64,000 nucleotides of DNA from Trichomonas tenax (GCA_023091735.1 JALKBU010000026.1:62001-126000), one strand, 5' to 3'. Positions 23,001 to 30,152 are shown, counted from the stretch's first letter. The notes: a model not told the origin generated them from the sequence alone. A program made the numbers and translations.

Positions 23001-24572
23001 GAAGAAGAGCAGAAAGAAGATAAAACACCTGAAGAAGAGGAAGAAAAGAATGAAAATGCAACAGTAACACCAATAGTTGTTCTACCTGAAGAATCAAAAC
23101 ATGTTGAAGAAAAAGAAAAGAAAGAATCTCAGGAAGCTGTCGAAGAAGAGGAAGAAAAGAATGAAGGCAAATCGAGTAAACCAGAAATTGTTCCTGTTGA
23201 AGAATATAACAATGAACAACGAACGAAACTTGAAGAAGAAGTAAAGAATGAAATTAAACCAAAGGAAAAAGAAAATAAGGAAGAATCTAAACTAGTAACT
23301 GCTCCTGTTCAAGTCGAACCACAAGACGAGAAAGAAATTGAGCCAAAGGAAGGAGAAGAGGAAGAAATAAAGCATGAAGAAGAATCAAAGAATGTCGAAG
23401 AAGAGAAGAAAGAAGATAAAACACTTGAAGAAGAGGAAGAAAAGAATGAAGATGCAACAGTAACACCAATAGTTGTTCCACCTGAAGAATCAAAACATGT
23501 TGAAGAAGAAGAAAAGAAAGAATCAAAACTGAATGAAGAGGAAGAAAAACATGAAGAAACAAAACAAGTAATTGCTCCCTTTCAAGCCGAATCTTCATCC
23601 AAAGAGAAAGAATTGGAACCAAACGAAGAAAAGAAAGACATTAAACCTTCTGAAGAAGAAGAGAAGAAAGAAGATAAAACTCATGAAGAAGAGGAAGAAA
23701 AGCATGAAGAAGTTGTTGTAACTCCAATAGTTGTTCCGCATGAAAAATCAAAACCAGTTGAAGAAGAGCCGAAACATGCTGAAGAAGAAGAAGAGAAGGA
23801 AACAAAACCAAATGAAGAAGAGGAAGAAAAAGTTAATAAGAAGAAAGAAATTAAACTAACAGAAGAAGAAAAGAGTGAAATTAAACCTAAGGAAGAGAAG
23901 AAAGAAGAACCGAAGAGTGAGGAGGAAGAAGAAAAGAAAAAAGCTCCAATTTACAAACAAAACAAGACTTATAAAATTGTTGCCGCAAAACCAAAACAAG
24001 GAAATCATTATTTATCAGAAGACCCAAAGAAGATATCTCAAGTCAAGAAATCGACTTCGCAATCATCACTTCCACATTTGTCACCAAGAACAAGATATCA
24101 ATCAGATGTTCCTGTTGTCGTTCAAGAAGAAACTGATAAATTGCTATATCAGTCATCAAGAAGACAAAGAACATCAAGAGGAGGAATGCCAACACATCAT
24201 GTTGTCTTCAAACCACAGAATTACGATAGAAATGTCACAAGGCCGAAAGATTCTCTCATCATGGACAGTCAATCTCTTCGTTCTCTTTATCTCGGATCGA
24301 GACAAGTTGGAAACATAGAAGAAACATCGCTCGCTCCAGCAAACAACAATGACGCCTATCAGGAAATGCAGACACAGGAATTGATGAAAAACAAACCAAA
24401 GCATCTTTCATTTGCTTCACTGCAAAAACTCGCGCACATGGACACTGTCGTCAAGAGCACAATGAATCCTGAAAGGAGACCAATAACACAATCAAGAGAT
24501 CAAAATCAAGAAATTCAAGAAGAGAAACCAAAGAAACAATCACACAGAACTGTGTTAAGAAACATCGATTAA
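11001..24572 (+). CDS. Giant Glu/Lys-rich low-complexity protein (4,523 aa)
   Basis: One uninterrupted frame from ATG 11001 to TAA. Function unknown. The first ~330 residues are basic and Ser/Asn/Lys-rich, including a short helical stretch RMARLKVYHKLKHESA. A long Lys/Asp/Glu/Ser/Pro-rich section follows. Five tandem copies of a unit built on K(I/V)VYEEPxQxKxP lie at about residues 1960-2065 (16.88-17.19 kb). From about residue 2830 to 4310 the protein is runs of EEEEKKEE with recurring TPIVVP/PPTVVP spacers. The last ~210 residues turn basic again (KTYKIVAAKPKQ, RRQRTSRGGMP). There is no signal peptide, membrane segment or catalytic motif. This resembles neurofilament-tail or nucleolar scaffold composition rather than any one family, and a disordered cytoskeletal or nuclear scaffold is only a guess. 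The absence of any break over 13.5 kb argues for selection. Confidence 0.85.
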   Translation: MKRNSAQDQNFGLKDLQMLFDDNRKTGNSNRENKLISFDIPEEEYQEDTPIFLKEMTPKEGDSFLYTNTTGISPLLYKQTNNDYDRWLENLKNPKMNPIDGESQPSRQSKSTNPSNKTSVYNSPALSARTSINSARKLQRQHSKVNQIKKIESTSEIIRQIDSELRKEPPTVSKTPTTSKSKQTQMTGWRYRLATRKGSQLPPGRTGNTHKNSPNKDEENQSFYSIPKRNKRSKSIPSKNQQKSPNMAKYIIQKQKMEEKFPNPTHRGKIRPTRKTTNKNVNAKLRNMSEEDKKALESIEKRSSKRNEENQAQKRAEMLKQRRMARLKVYHKLKHESAILFGQSESEQNIDLDVYNSALSTEIEIPSLSDYNQNNRYNTKNANPLKVYDRLSQNKSRKSSLRNKQNNFNSNASKKYDDDKILLASIPESDVYSTRASRRRTPKMPQPSTTPLTELSPKSNLIAKMKKYNAAQNPTAKNVENNNLNNENEENSYISTQSDISKSISNDDIKKYSKSRKTSKMRKEIDHLDPIEVIKTPDDSILDDEIIKLANEIEEQQKSDSKPKKKLPVSKSKGKINPTCSNKSIKPSDKSMPKDTIDNLLESVNSTDSNLMNSQRDNQKSKPQNPDEVDDNSYISYQYPKGIQRKTSRKPIPNPQSDDNDSIEKVKKHLSALHEKALDELSSDRIHSSAQNKSENSKIINENDTKDPNLAENSQQESSHMGTPEISTKKNQMKKIETPKEISSKVVKLDEGNSEDSVPSFNPESTKEPKQISFNFETPEAGKVSIPSSIKKPEVPLFNLSDTSIFDSPMLQRVFTKGAISLPKQIYPTPETKKQEAFQTPMTTNMRSPRRHKDEQNESTQDINNSEVQSDNENSIQEQEQKLQEVNEDKHKESPKLSEIIKNNLPIKFDEKSENRRINDSETSKQEMPENNSVTKSKTKSKPKVRKGKQPSNIDKSEKLSKSPNQNPQEKEDYNDSNPKHSSKEKTKESIKEKQNPNEIKANQENFEKQIPKHKKQKSDRSKEKEVPVKPKNSNLNEETPKVIAEDKNDEKTIPSENNNAQIKEDLQNKNNEKKSKDKNNNKSKKDDDANKSEEKNNKPSKNSKKAQDDNNDVIQPEKNDVVVKSDNSKLDGSQDKKSQKPVKQKKHNEVDKPKKKDIVDEPQKSNDKPDDSEKKDIESKSKENDIELHQNHSKSKIPIKEPKTDKNDEIKEKSELQNKGNSELKNEEKSPKKFTIESSSIDIKGTATPSKQDEASPKKFTLESPFIPIEVTPTKIHEQKDFVTELPKEKVAKTSGRITRKSSAADPEDDQNSSEQIKPVEKKKRLTRKSNASEPSTENKEQQIEPKNEEKALPEEIKEEHPETPKDRNKPEEQPKSEEKHEEESPIKIIPNSIERKHKPRIPNQSKGEAKQKSNERKRRRSSKSQDETPQEDNNKEPAKDVLIPVIIPIPDQEKAQNDATKQDSPQEIQSDKSENDQNDSAIQKPETNSNDDQKEQEPDTPKDKSEEAQESNQHEEVVNSPSTQNKEIKLEAAPTKEHIVDVKPEVPKEENINPAQETRDKIQNANEITPSENEKEKEHENPNDSSEENNPPKEAVNPPSIDSKEEAKSEIIPTNDNTGDNQPKDIAKEVTPSEQPDIDHQNEKDKSEEKNQSKEVADTHSVDNKKELETSPNKSSSDDNQQKEEDNVISAPDKAKELIPSEQPAIEQQKELVPENHKDKSDKKKDIMIQPSIKDETQPKGELTPENKEDKNKNAKEITSSDETKEPEKPKAEEKKEIKSDNDYEDDKIVISSSIPVEISTPQHDEKSKDLSSAKKKEDNSHDDTMKQGDLPSIENKSERAEENKDKQDENQNDSIPNEQKESDPEEKPTETPKSDEINEDKTNEQPSTPNKAENNVPPLFLGSVLSSAFSDKLLQPEDTNKDKEIKSPKESKQTTQKQMKEIKESSPKAQKKEKPHKIVYEEPVQIKIPDQKEPKKEDSPSKVVYEEPVQLKLPVEKVEEEHPKIVYEEPSQIKIPEQKEEGRKVIYEEPAQLKLPQEKTEEKPKVVYEEPAQSKLPPPKASKSKNSDEKQKGDSNLSIKGALMSTIKPEHSKEDSIKTKEKDDDSNKDSKEKDKDKKSKKDKDHKSSSKSTNIVAPIVITSTSNNSDKEPTASYPEKQQPENDINSEMNLSQVKDLVLSSDEKPKETVESFDSVNSQPNHEEIAKKSNDEAKPQQSDSNNEKSVEEEHKEGDEQHQEGENGDKEKPSDNNLKLASIHGKEIKQKEPEETDKTDTTPETEPIKKAETENEDVSNTSPDVNNDVHENDKDEQSNEKIPTDKEPTNAKEHNNDDKSGSKENYSDHKSNIVSLIVINNKSHKNDNIENNDSQNAIPENNDDSSTKPPASKELPKVEEEHQNDVSKDENIPKSEENPQEMKSEQKDEQDSKPIEKDNKSEDSKPQQDEQADKDNQESLPESGDKENVEENQKQEEFRDSNVEPENDESKHQYDDNEKEIPSTSQPEESDRKKEDEANAKENSIPVATESKPSENTEKELEDIEPRPTDDNEPIPDVEAKQEDPVTNESDESSEKELHISKSEFLEENKDSKPDQQEKASLDESALINKHESGPLDAEADEKKENNGVKPDDEDKAEANESIESNSTSDKNLPIMVQNENPQKEEPNVDHHTNDDEDQAKEVAYENNNEDSESKQKQLHSDAKNNNSTPDKVDHLEEESKNEDFESQQTDNEKENNNESKQQQETTPTNPRNVNEIPKSKEDAVEEPKQNKEEGKAEQRQRSEIKDIPDQKQEEEMITENDDANIEYLQELKDEKIEPTDEQPKSEDEMKDISPAQLIEEDEPKESEENIKEAKEETPSVAVISETETAPEDKHDDTASDVPKSNEHKSEEDETKSNEPSQLNESKTEEEEKNEDASLPNAEQIESKPQEEEGSIEPIAKAETKPTEEEEKSDNKEIKKSEEEESKEAPIAPENIAAKPKDFVPPKEEEKPNNENKDEVVKSNEEQEKSEQPKVSETEVDPENTVEKNKSNEEEDKKEETQVISQPDTEYQDVKSTEEKNSSEEEHKAEESIIIPSEVTDSKPQQQEEIKEHESTPNEEEEKKEQVPVIVPTDVRSKDFNSSEEKDENNGNETKPNEGEEKTENNEEKDNETIESSKETDSKSDDKDDIQDKDLQQNDNVENKDEQPPKNKEELKEITNAEESQPSEEEDDAKEHELKPSAEEEKKEIKSIEEEEKHEDKVPETIIIIPSQIQEKKNDQKVEETKHGEEEKKESRNESNAKLNDEEEKAENEEETLPEEEQKEQEVKENNEQKSNEEEEEKQEEKSLPPTVVPVQPTEEQKPSEEELKEETEVEDKANDKKVAPAAVFSHESKADEPKSAEEEDKKDENKQSQEEEEEQKEKELPKPKEEEEEKHEKAAITPTVVPAQTSNPEETKSLNEEKKEDINENDGKENNETPEVANTDKSKADDEQELEEKDKKENDMSKPNEEEEKFEDNSIPPTVFPTQETKPEEEPKLDKNENKSNEEVEKKEESLQKAEEDKEPEVVPIQEPPKSENEKKETKLNEEDEKKDDKNSDEETKPNVEEEQKESKSSEEEEGKEETKQNEEEEKKESQLPIIPINARSQPQEKEIKPNEEEGKKEGSQQNEEEDKCKNLIQEQPQSEVKTQEEEEKTEEQQPDEEEEETHEEPIVTPTIIPDQEMKTNVEEDQKESKPSEEEKKEQQNATEEEEKNEEKPVPPIVIPQQEPKTEEDKQEDLPKPTNEEEEKTEEKDIASIVGPTERNDDEEKKVETNSNEEEELKESIPSEKEENKEDITPNDEEDKKESEPIVVPENPEQPQEKEIKPNEKEKKEQQNATEEEEEKNEEKPVTPMVVSPQETKEEDDKKEEIKSNEEEDKKEDVEQNDEKDKIETKTSEEEEKNDKEEQPKKTEEEDKYEEKTGMPIVDPQQKIKTNDEEKKDEIKQKEEEDKNDENATKSVEEETKQSEEEEKKEAVKQNNEEEEEQKEDKTPEEEEEKNENATVTPIVVLPEESKHVEEKEKKESQEAVEEEEEKNEGKSSKPEIVPVEEYNNEQRTKLEEEVKNEIKPKEKENKEESKLVTAPVQVEPQDEKEIEPKEGEEEEIKHEEESKNVEEEKKEDKTLEEEEEKNEDATVTPIVVPPEESKHVEEEEKKESKLNEEEEKHEETKQVIAPFQAESSSKEKELEPNEEKKDIKPSEEEEKKEDKTHEEEEEKHEEVVVTPIVVPHEKSKPVEEEPKHAEEEEEKETKPNEEEEEKVNKKKEIKLTEEEKSEIKPKEEKKEEPKSEEEEEKKKAPIYKQNKTYKIVAAKPKQGNHYLSEDPKKISQVKKSTSQSSLPHLSPRTRYQSDVPVVVQEETDKLLYQSSRRQRTSRGGMPTHHVVFKPQNYDRNVTRPKDSLIMDSQSLRSLYLGSRQVGNIEETSLAPANNNDAYQEMQTQELMKNKPKHLSFASLQKLAHMDTVVKSTMNPERRPITQSRDQNQEIQEEKPKKQSHRTVLRNID
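16879..17190 (+). repeat. Five tandem YEEP repeats inside the giant protein
   Basis: Units read KIVYEEPVQIKIPDQ, KVVYEEPVQLKLPVE, KIVYEEPSQIKIPEQ, KVIYEEPAQLKLPQE and KVVYEEPAQSKLPPP, spaced about 20-26 residues apart. They alternate IxIP and LxLP endings, which suggests duplication of a two-unit block. They are the only part of the middle section with regularly placed Tyr and aliphatic residues, so they may be short binding motifs. Confidence 0.85.
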
Positions 24573-25255
24573 TTTATTTATATTTTTGTATATTATTGTT
24601 TGTATATTTTCGATTTTTCACTCTATCATCAATGAAATTTAATCAAATTGAAAAATTCATGATTTTATTATAGACATATGAATAGATGGTATCTTGTTCA
24701 AGATTTGATTTGAAAGTATATCAAGCCAAAATTCCAAGAAAACTTTAATGATATTTGATTATTAAGTAATTATTTAACACAGTTTCCTTTGCAATTGATA
24801 TTTGCATTTAAATTTGTATATAAATGAATTTATAAATATTAACTATGTAATTTTAAATGATGTAAATTTATTTTCATATTGATTGCATTTCAAACCTTGT
24901 TAATCTTCATACATTCTTCAACGATAGCAATATTTAAGTGTGTTCATCTAATAGAAATGAAAGATAGAATTCAAATCAAATTCATAACGAATCAAGGTAT
25001 GAAATCTCGGCGTTTGCTAAAGGCAAATCATTCTTTAATCATGTGTCTGATCGATTGCTGTTAACATTATTAATTTTCGATTGTAAATTGATGAATTTTC
25101 AAAAAAAACAAATTGAAACAAAACTGTCATGATCCATAATCTTTTAATAATTCAACTGCCCACGCATAGAAAAGATGATTTGCAATTCCAAACATCATGA
25201 TTAAAGAAAACTGATTCAAAATCTCAATAATTTTGATCTAAAATCAAAATTTAGG
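24573..25255. other. Intergenic stretch, nothing recognised
   Basis: Very AT-rich spacer after the giant gene. The first 30 bases are T-rich with TATTTTTG runs, a plausible 3' UTR. No other structure seen. Confidence 0.45.
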
Positions 25256-25594
25256 ATGAAGATATATGAAAATCTGCTCCCTTTCATGGTTATAATGATT
25301 CACTTGAATGTGAAGATCAATAACGAAAAAATGAAAGTAAATCTTTCAAAACTTTGCGAAAATAGTTGCGGACGATACTCATCGGGCAATTTTGTTTCTT
25401 TTCTGTTGCAGTTTAAGAATATTGTGTTTTTAATCGATGATAATTTTTCCATTGAAAAAATTCAATTGACCTATAATTTGCTTTGTGATCATTTTAAATT
25501 ATTCTCTGTTATAAATATAGAACCTCTGCAATGTAAAATTAGGATTTTGAACCTCAAAATTCATTATTCACATTCAACAATCAAGAAATATTGA
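25256..25594 (+). CDS. Small hypothetical ORF, possible gene fragment
   Basis: 112 codons from a true ATG. The translation has a plausible protein-like composition (LNVKINNEKMKVNLSKLC, then NIVFLIDDNFSIEKIQLTYN). It vaguely resembles the N-terminal domain that precedes ankyrin repeats in many trichomonad proteins, but I cannot establish this and no ankyrin repeats follow. No promoter motif is present and it is isolated in a gene-poor stretch, so it may be a relic or chance. Confidence 0.3.
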   Translation: MKIYENLLPFMVIMIHLNVKINNEKMKVNLSKLCENSCGRYSSGNFVSFLLQFKNIVFLIDDNFSIEKIQLTYNLLCDHFKLFSVINIEPLQCKIRILNLKIHYSHSTIKKY

Positions 25595-26581
25595 TTCAAA
25601 ATATATCAAAAAATGCAGATTGAAAGCTCATACTTGAGGATCATTCTCATGTGTCATAATTCTATGACAGTCGCATTAAATTAATTCATTATATTCTAAT
25701 TGAAATTCAATTATCGAAACCAATTTTTAGTCACATAAAAAACAAAATAATTAATCATGCGCTATGATACAGAATCATCCGATGAAAGGAATTTGATTGA
25801 TTTTTAGATTTTAATATTACCCTACTTTTCCAATTTTTGGAATACAAAAAATACATCATTTTGTAACAAAATGGTTTGATGATCATTTAGAAAAGATAAA
25901 TAGTGCAGCATTATAGCCACATATCTTATAAATATGCCACAGATATGTGCATTATGAAACTTAAAAGTTGAGAAATGTGGATCGATATTAAAATCAAAAT
26001 GTCATTCATGGCATGGGTAAATGTATTGAAATAAATTCTGATTATTGGGGCCTTGTTATTTAGTTTTAAACGGCATAGGTGAAGATGCATATAATCATAT
26101 CTGTTGAGATTCAGAGAATCAAATTAGATCACATCAAGTCAATATCTAAATAATATTCATGCACATGTAGTTGACAAGTGATAAACTATAAGGGCAACAA
26201 TAATAGATAATCAGATATCAACTTTTAAAAATTTGAAAATTTTATTAATCTCTATTAAAAGCATTTGCCAATGTGAATTAATATTATTTACAATTTATTG
26301 TATGATAGACATATAAATATAATGTGTTACCATTGAAAATTTTTATGAAAAAAGAAAACACATTATATAATCGATATTTCAGTGATTCAATGATATAAAC
26401 ACTTTCCGAAGAGATACTGTATTCTCATACAATGTTTTGTCTTCAGATATCTTGAATCTGTGAAACACAGAAAATTGAAAATGCTAATTATATTTATTTT
26501 TTATTGATATTGATAATCAGACGATATAGAAGGAGCATTTGGAAATGATCAAAATGATGTATATCATTGAATTTTTTTTGA
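25595..26581. other. Intergenic stretch, nothing firm
   Basis: About 990 bp of AT-rich sequence. A small hairpin TGTCATA-ATTC-TATGACA lies near 25654. No ORF or shared repeat was found. The stretch ends in a poly(T) run just where the helicase-like frame opens. Confidence 0.4.
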
Positions 26582-26965
26582 AAAGATCCCTCAAAAATTT
26601 ATCTTGCATGTGACATGGATATTAAAGAATTTAACCCTCGTAATATTCCAATGACTGAAGCCAAACAAGATTTAATTGAAGCTTCCAGAACTCCTTTAGA
26701 TAATTGGATTTGCGAAAATTATAATGAATTATTAACAGGTATTCCTTGCAGTTATGCATTAACATCAAAGCCATCAGAAATGAAAGATAAGAATTTCCAA
26801 TTACAGATTAAAGATAAATGCAATCGTAAGCAAATTACAATTGACAGAAAACGCATTTGGTGTTATTTATTAAAAGAAGAATGCAAATATATTTATTCAC
26901 AAACAATAATCGAAATCGATGATGAGTTTTTAGATCCTGAAGTTTCAATTGACAAATTAAATTAA
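26582..26965 (+). pseudogene. Helicase-primase-like C-terminal fragment (viral/Maverick type)
   Basis: The frame is open from just after a TGA at 26579-26581 and the first ATG is 26615. The peptide begins FNPRNIPMTEAKQDLIEAS and continues with SRTPLDNWICENY, which looks like the region C-terminal to the ATPase of D5-like/SF3 primase-helicases of DNA viruses and large DNA transposons. No Walker A or B motif is present, so only the tail survives. It ends normally with a stop and faces a convergent minus-strand ORF. The family call is from pattern memory and needs a profile search. It could be part of an endogenised virus or Maverick element. Confidence 0.5.
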
Positions 26966-27676
26966 ACCATTACTTTAAACCATCAACTCCATCCATTTAT
27001 TTTTATCATCAATTTTTAGCATGTCCAAACTTGCATAAACGACATCATAAACTCATTTCCACACATTCATTTACTTTCACCATCAACTCCATCCATCAAT
27101 TTTCATCATCAACTCCCTCATTTCCTCAAATTATTACCTCCAAATGACCGTTTTCCTTCAACCGTACCGAATGCACCAAGTAGACGTATCGTGTGCACCG
27201 AGTCATATTTCATTTTTGTCCTAAAACTCACGTTTTTCATGTGTTTTCACTCGAATTTTGCTTATTTAGTCCCATTTGTTTAAGTGCACCAGATGCATGA
27301 AAGAGTTATGGAAAACATTGACAACATGACATTTTGACAACAAAATGTATAAATAACAGTAAATCCTCAAATTTTCAACGAAAACACCCTTAAATCCTCA
27401 TCTCGACATCGAAATTAACGAATTTCAGCCATTATTACAAACAAACAACTGTTTACAAGACATAAAACCTTAATTTACCCATGTTGTCAATAAAATGTTG
27501 TCAAAATGTCATGTTCTCACCTTTTTGCAAAGTTTTTTGACCTGTGCACTCGGTGCACTTTTCATTTTTGCCTCAAAATCAACGATTTTCATTAATTTTC
27601 ATCAAAAATTCAACATAAATGACCCTAAATCCTCATCTAGACATCGAAATTCATGAAAAACAAAAATAACAACTGT
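26966..27676. repeat. Repeat-rich intergenic block between convergent ORFs
   Basis: Several repeats crowd here. A 24-bp unit ending CATCAACTCCATCCAT occurs near 26972-26995 and again near 27072-27095. A 29-30 bp direct repeat (CCTCATCTCGACATCGAAAT core) lies at 27387-27416 and 27623-27651 with one mismatch and one gap. Perfect 20-bp inverted repeats (AACATGACATTTTGACAACA) lie at 27324-27343 and 27496-27515, 152 bp apart. GTGCACC/GGTGCAC motifs occur around 27193, 27285 and 27546-27559. The block sits between the 3' ends of two opposed ORFs. Confidence 0.75.
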
Positions 27677-28015
27677 TCAATTAAAGTATTTCTTCAAACA
27701 ACAAGTAATATATTTATTCCTTTGAGCAATGAAACTCGTAAATTTAGATATCAAAACATCTTTCTCAAACGTTTTCATTTCTTTTCCGATCGCAAACTCA
27801 ATGTTTTTACCCTTCATGATCATGTATTTATAACCTGCCATTTGTTTTCTTTTCTTATTTGTTTTAATTATCCAATCTCTTCTATAATCAAACCAAATCA
27901 CTTGATTTAATTTATTACCATTAATTCTTTCGATTTGCACACTCTTTGGAGTTAAATCTTCAAGCATAAAATGAACTGTATTTTTAGCATCTTTAACTTC
28001 TACATAGTTTTTCAT
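27677..28015 (-). CDS. Hypothetical protein in virus-like island
   Basis: 112 residues with a real ATG (complement of 28013-28015) preceded by an AT-only leader (TATATAAATG). The sequence is soluble and basic with ordinary composition, for example KDAKNTVHFMLEDLTPKSVQ. I recognise no domain. It is convergent with the helicase-like fragment and next to two other broken ORFs, so it probably belongs to the same mobile or viral insertion. It may itself be C-terminally truncated. Confidence 0.45.
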   Translation of the reverse strand: MKNYVEVKDAKNTVHFMLEDLTPKSVQIERINGNKLNQVIWFDYRRDWIIKTNKKRKQMAGYKYMIMKGKNIEFAIGKEMKTFEKDVLISKFTSFIAQRNKYITCCLKKYFN

Positions 28016-28138
28016 TTATATAATAATTAAAAAAATAAATAATTTTAAAATTAACATTAATTCTATAAATGTTGAAATCTTGAAATCTTAACGTGCAAAC
28101 TTCACAGAATCAATAAAATTTACATATATCCAGCGCAG

Positions 28139-28158
28139 GCTGCGAGCTTGCTCGCAGC
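28139..28158. repeat. GC-rich hairpin
   Basis: GCTGCGAGC-TT-GCTCGCAGC: a perfect 9-bp stem with a two-base loop, standing out in surrounding DNA that is mostly A/T. It lies between the divergent start of the minus-strand ORF and the next plus-strand ORF of the virus-like island. Confidence 0.8.
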
Positions 28159-28202
28159 ATTTTGCACCATTTGTGTGTGTAGAGAACCCCTATTCAACGA
28201 CG

Positions 28203-28583
28203 AGGGAACTTTCAAACTTCAACGATATTAAAAATGATTATGAAGAATTGAAGGCATAACAGAAGCAGCATGAAGCAATCAGTCGAGCATTATCAATAAT
28301 GTTAAATCTTGTTGAACATAACCATTTAATCATTAATAAGGTCATTATTGCCCCCAGGGATGTTTTAAGTGAATTAATAAAATTGTTGACATCAGCGGAT
28401 GAAATATCATTTAAAGAATCCGATCCTGAAATCGGGTGCAGTCTATCTTCTGTCAAATATACTGTTATTGAAAAGATTTACGTTTTGAAGAATAATGAAA
28501 CATTTAATTTGAAGTATTCATTCCCCAACGTCATCAAGATATTAGATGAACATAAGATTTCATTGAAACTCATCGCCAACTAG
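28203..28583 (+). pseudogene. Coiled-coil ORF with in-frame stop (virus-like island)
   Basis: One frame carries NFNDIKNDYEELKA, an in-frame TAA at 28257-28259, then QKQHEAISRALSIMLNLVEHN and on to a stop at 28583. The ATG at 28299 gives a 94-residue ORF, but coding-like sequence clearly continues upstream through the stop, so the ORF is probably the C-terminal part of a broken gene. The upstream part is heptad-like. No family recognised. Confidence 0.45.
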
Positions 28584-28640
28584 TTGACGGCATAAAACAC
28601 ATGTTTTAGTCGCTAATTAATATCTTTTATTTTTATTAAA

Positions 28641-29087
28641 ATGACACAAGCAACGATTAGCTACACTATTACATCGAAAGATCCCAATAATTATAATGTT
28701 ACTCGGACAAATTTACAGCCTCCAATTTCATCGATGTGCAAGTTAACATTAACGGGATTAACAACGAAAGCATATTTTATATTATTAAATACTGATGATT
28801 ACATTGAAATTGACGGGCAAAGGTTTTACTTCACAGATGAATATTTAGAAATTGCAACCGTAGGATTTGCAGATCTATTGAGTTCAATAATATATTCAAA
28901 ACTTAAAATATAGGTAAATCTTACGGGTAGATTGTGCTCCAGGTCTGATAGGGAATTCGTGTTTAATTCGATGAGTTATAATGTAAAACTAATTTCAGGA
29001 TTCTATGATATGCAATTACCTACAAAACCGTCGATGGAAGTCGCTGCAATCTCTGTCGGATTGACTTTATTTTGTCCGCCTTTTTAG
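28641..29087 (+). pseudogene. Virion/Maverick-like protein with in-frame stop
   Basis: From ATG 28641 the frame runs 90 codons to a TAG at 28911-28913. It then continues in the same frame with coding-like sequence (NSMSYNVKLISGFYDMQLP, then AAISVGLTLFCPPF) to a TAG at 29085-29087. The Thr/Tyr-rich beta pattern of the N-terminus and the SYNVKLISGFYD segment resemble ORFs of trichomonad Maverick/virus-like elements as I remember them. No function can be assigned. A single internal stop suggests recent decay or readthrough; the former is likelier given the other broken genes beside it. Confidence 0.45.
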
Positions 29088-30152
29088 ATCCCACTAAATT
29101 TGAATACTTACCTGAAAAAATGGCGGGGAATCATGATTTTATGCGAAAAATGACATTTTCAGTTAACATTGTTTTTATTTGCAATAAAATGAATCTGACA
29201 ATATGACATGTAAACACCCAAAAAGGCAGGGGGAGTGGCTAAAGTATTGTGAAACTGGGTAATTGATAATTTTCTTATTTCCTGTAAAACATCCTCTGTA
29301 GGTTCAACCCAAACGAATTTCATGATATCAAGAGTCGTTACACCCGTTCATTTTGCTTCAAAATTAATAAAAACACCTTTTCAAGAATTATTGATGAAAA
29401 CTGATTATATAAAAAAGTGTTTTTTAGATGAGAAAAGCAAAGATAAGGAGTGATATTTCAATTCTCCATTCGATATACAGTAAGAGGCTGTTTTGATGGT
29501 ACTTTTTGGGTGATGAAATTATTTCTTTCGTTGAAAAACGAGAAGAGAAAGGGGATAGTTCTTAGTTGTATAACAGAAAGCAGAGTGTGTGATTGTGGAA
29601 AGGACGAGGATGGTTAGAACATCATCAAGGACAAACTTTCTCTTCCTTCATATGTATTTTATGTATCGTCTTGTAAAGTATGCAATTTATGCTAATTTTT
29701 CCGGAACTCAAAATTAACGCAAGAATTCCAAAATTTTGACATCAAAAAATTGGGATTTATTTATTTCGCTCCAAAGAAGAATTTTCATCAATAAAATCTT
29801 TAGGCATATTTTCTATTCAATTTTTTTCACAATTCTCTCAAAGGTGAATTTGTTAATATATTATTTGCCTATATATGTTGTTTCAGATTTTGTAAAATTC
29901 AGGATTTTAAAATTTCAGTTCTCAAAATTTTGATTTGTATTCAATTAATGATGCTTTCTCGCTTTACCACAGTATATCTAAATATAAAAAATTGATTCAA
30001 ATATATTAATAATAAATTGTTATTTGTATTGTATATTAAATCTAAAAATACATCGAAGTGAGGTGAATAATGGAAGTGTTCTCAAAAATTCAAAATTTTA
30101 CAAAATTGATTGAATAGTTGTAAAATTTGCAAATTTGTCAAAAACATAAATA
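29088..30152. other. Intergenic stretch, no gene recognised
   Basis: About 1 kb. The first 200 bp are less AT-rich (GGCAGGGGGAGTGG near 29225) and may be the remaining edge of the virus-like island. No ORF with protein-like composition was found. Confidence 0.4.

Noticed and set aside
27324..27515. 20-bp inverted repeat considered as transposon ends
   Set aside because: Only ~190 bp in total, no target duplication seen at the edges, and other repeats interleave; described as part of the repeat block instead.
29308..29320. GGTTCAACCC as a tRNA B box
   Set aside because: One base short of the T-loop consensus, and no A box, acceptor stem or anticodon arm can be drawn around it.
29736..29933. 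65-codon plus-strand ORF rich in Phe, Ile and Leu
   Set aside because: Starts on no firm ATG context and the Phe/Ile bias is that of T-rich noncoding DNA.
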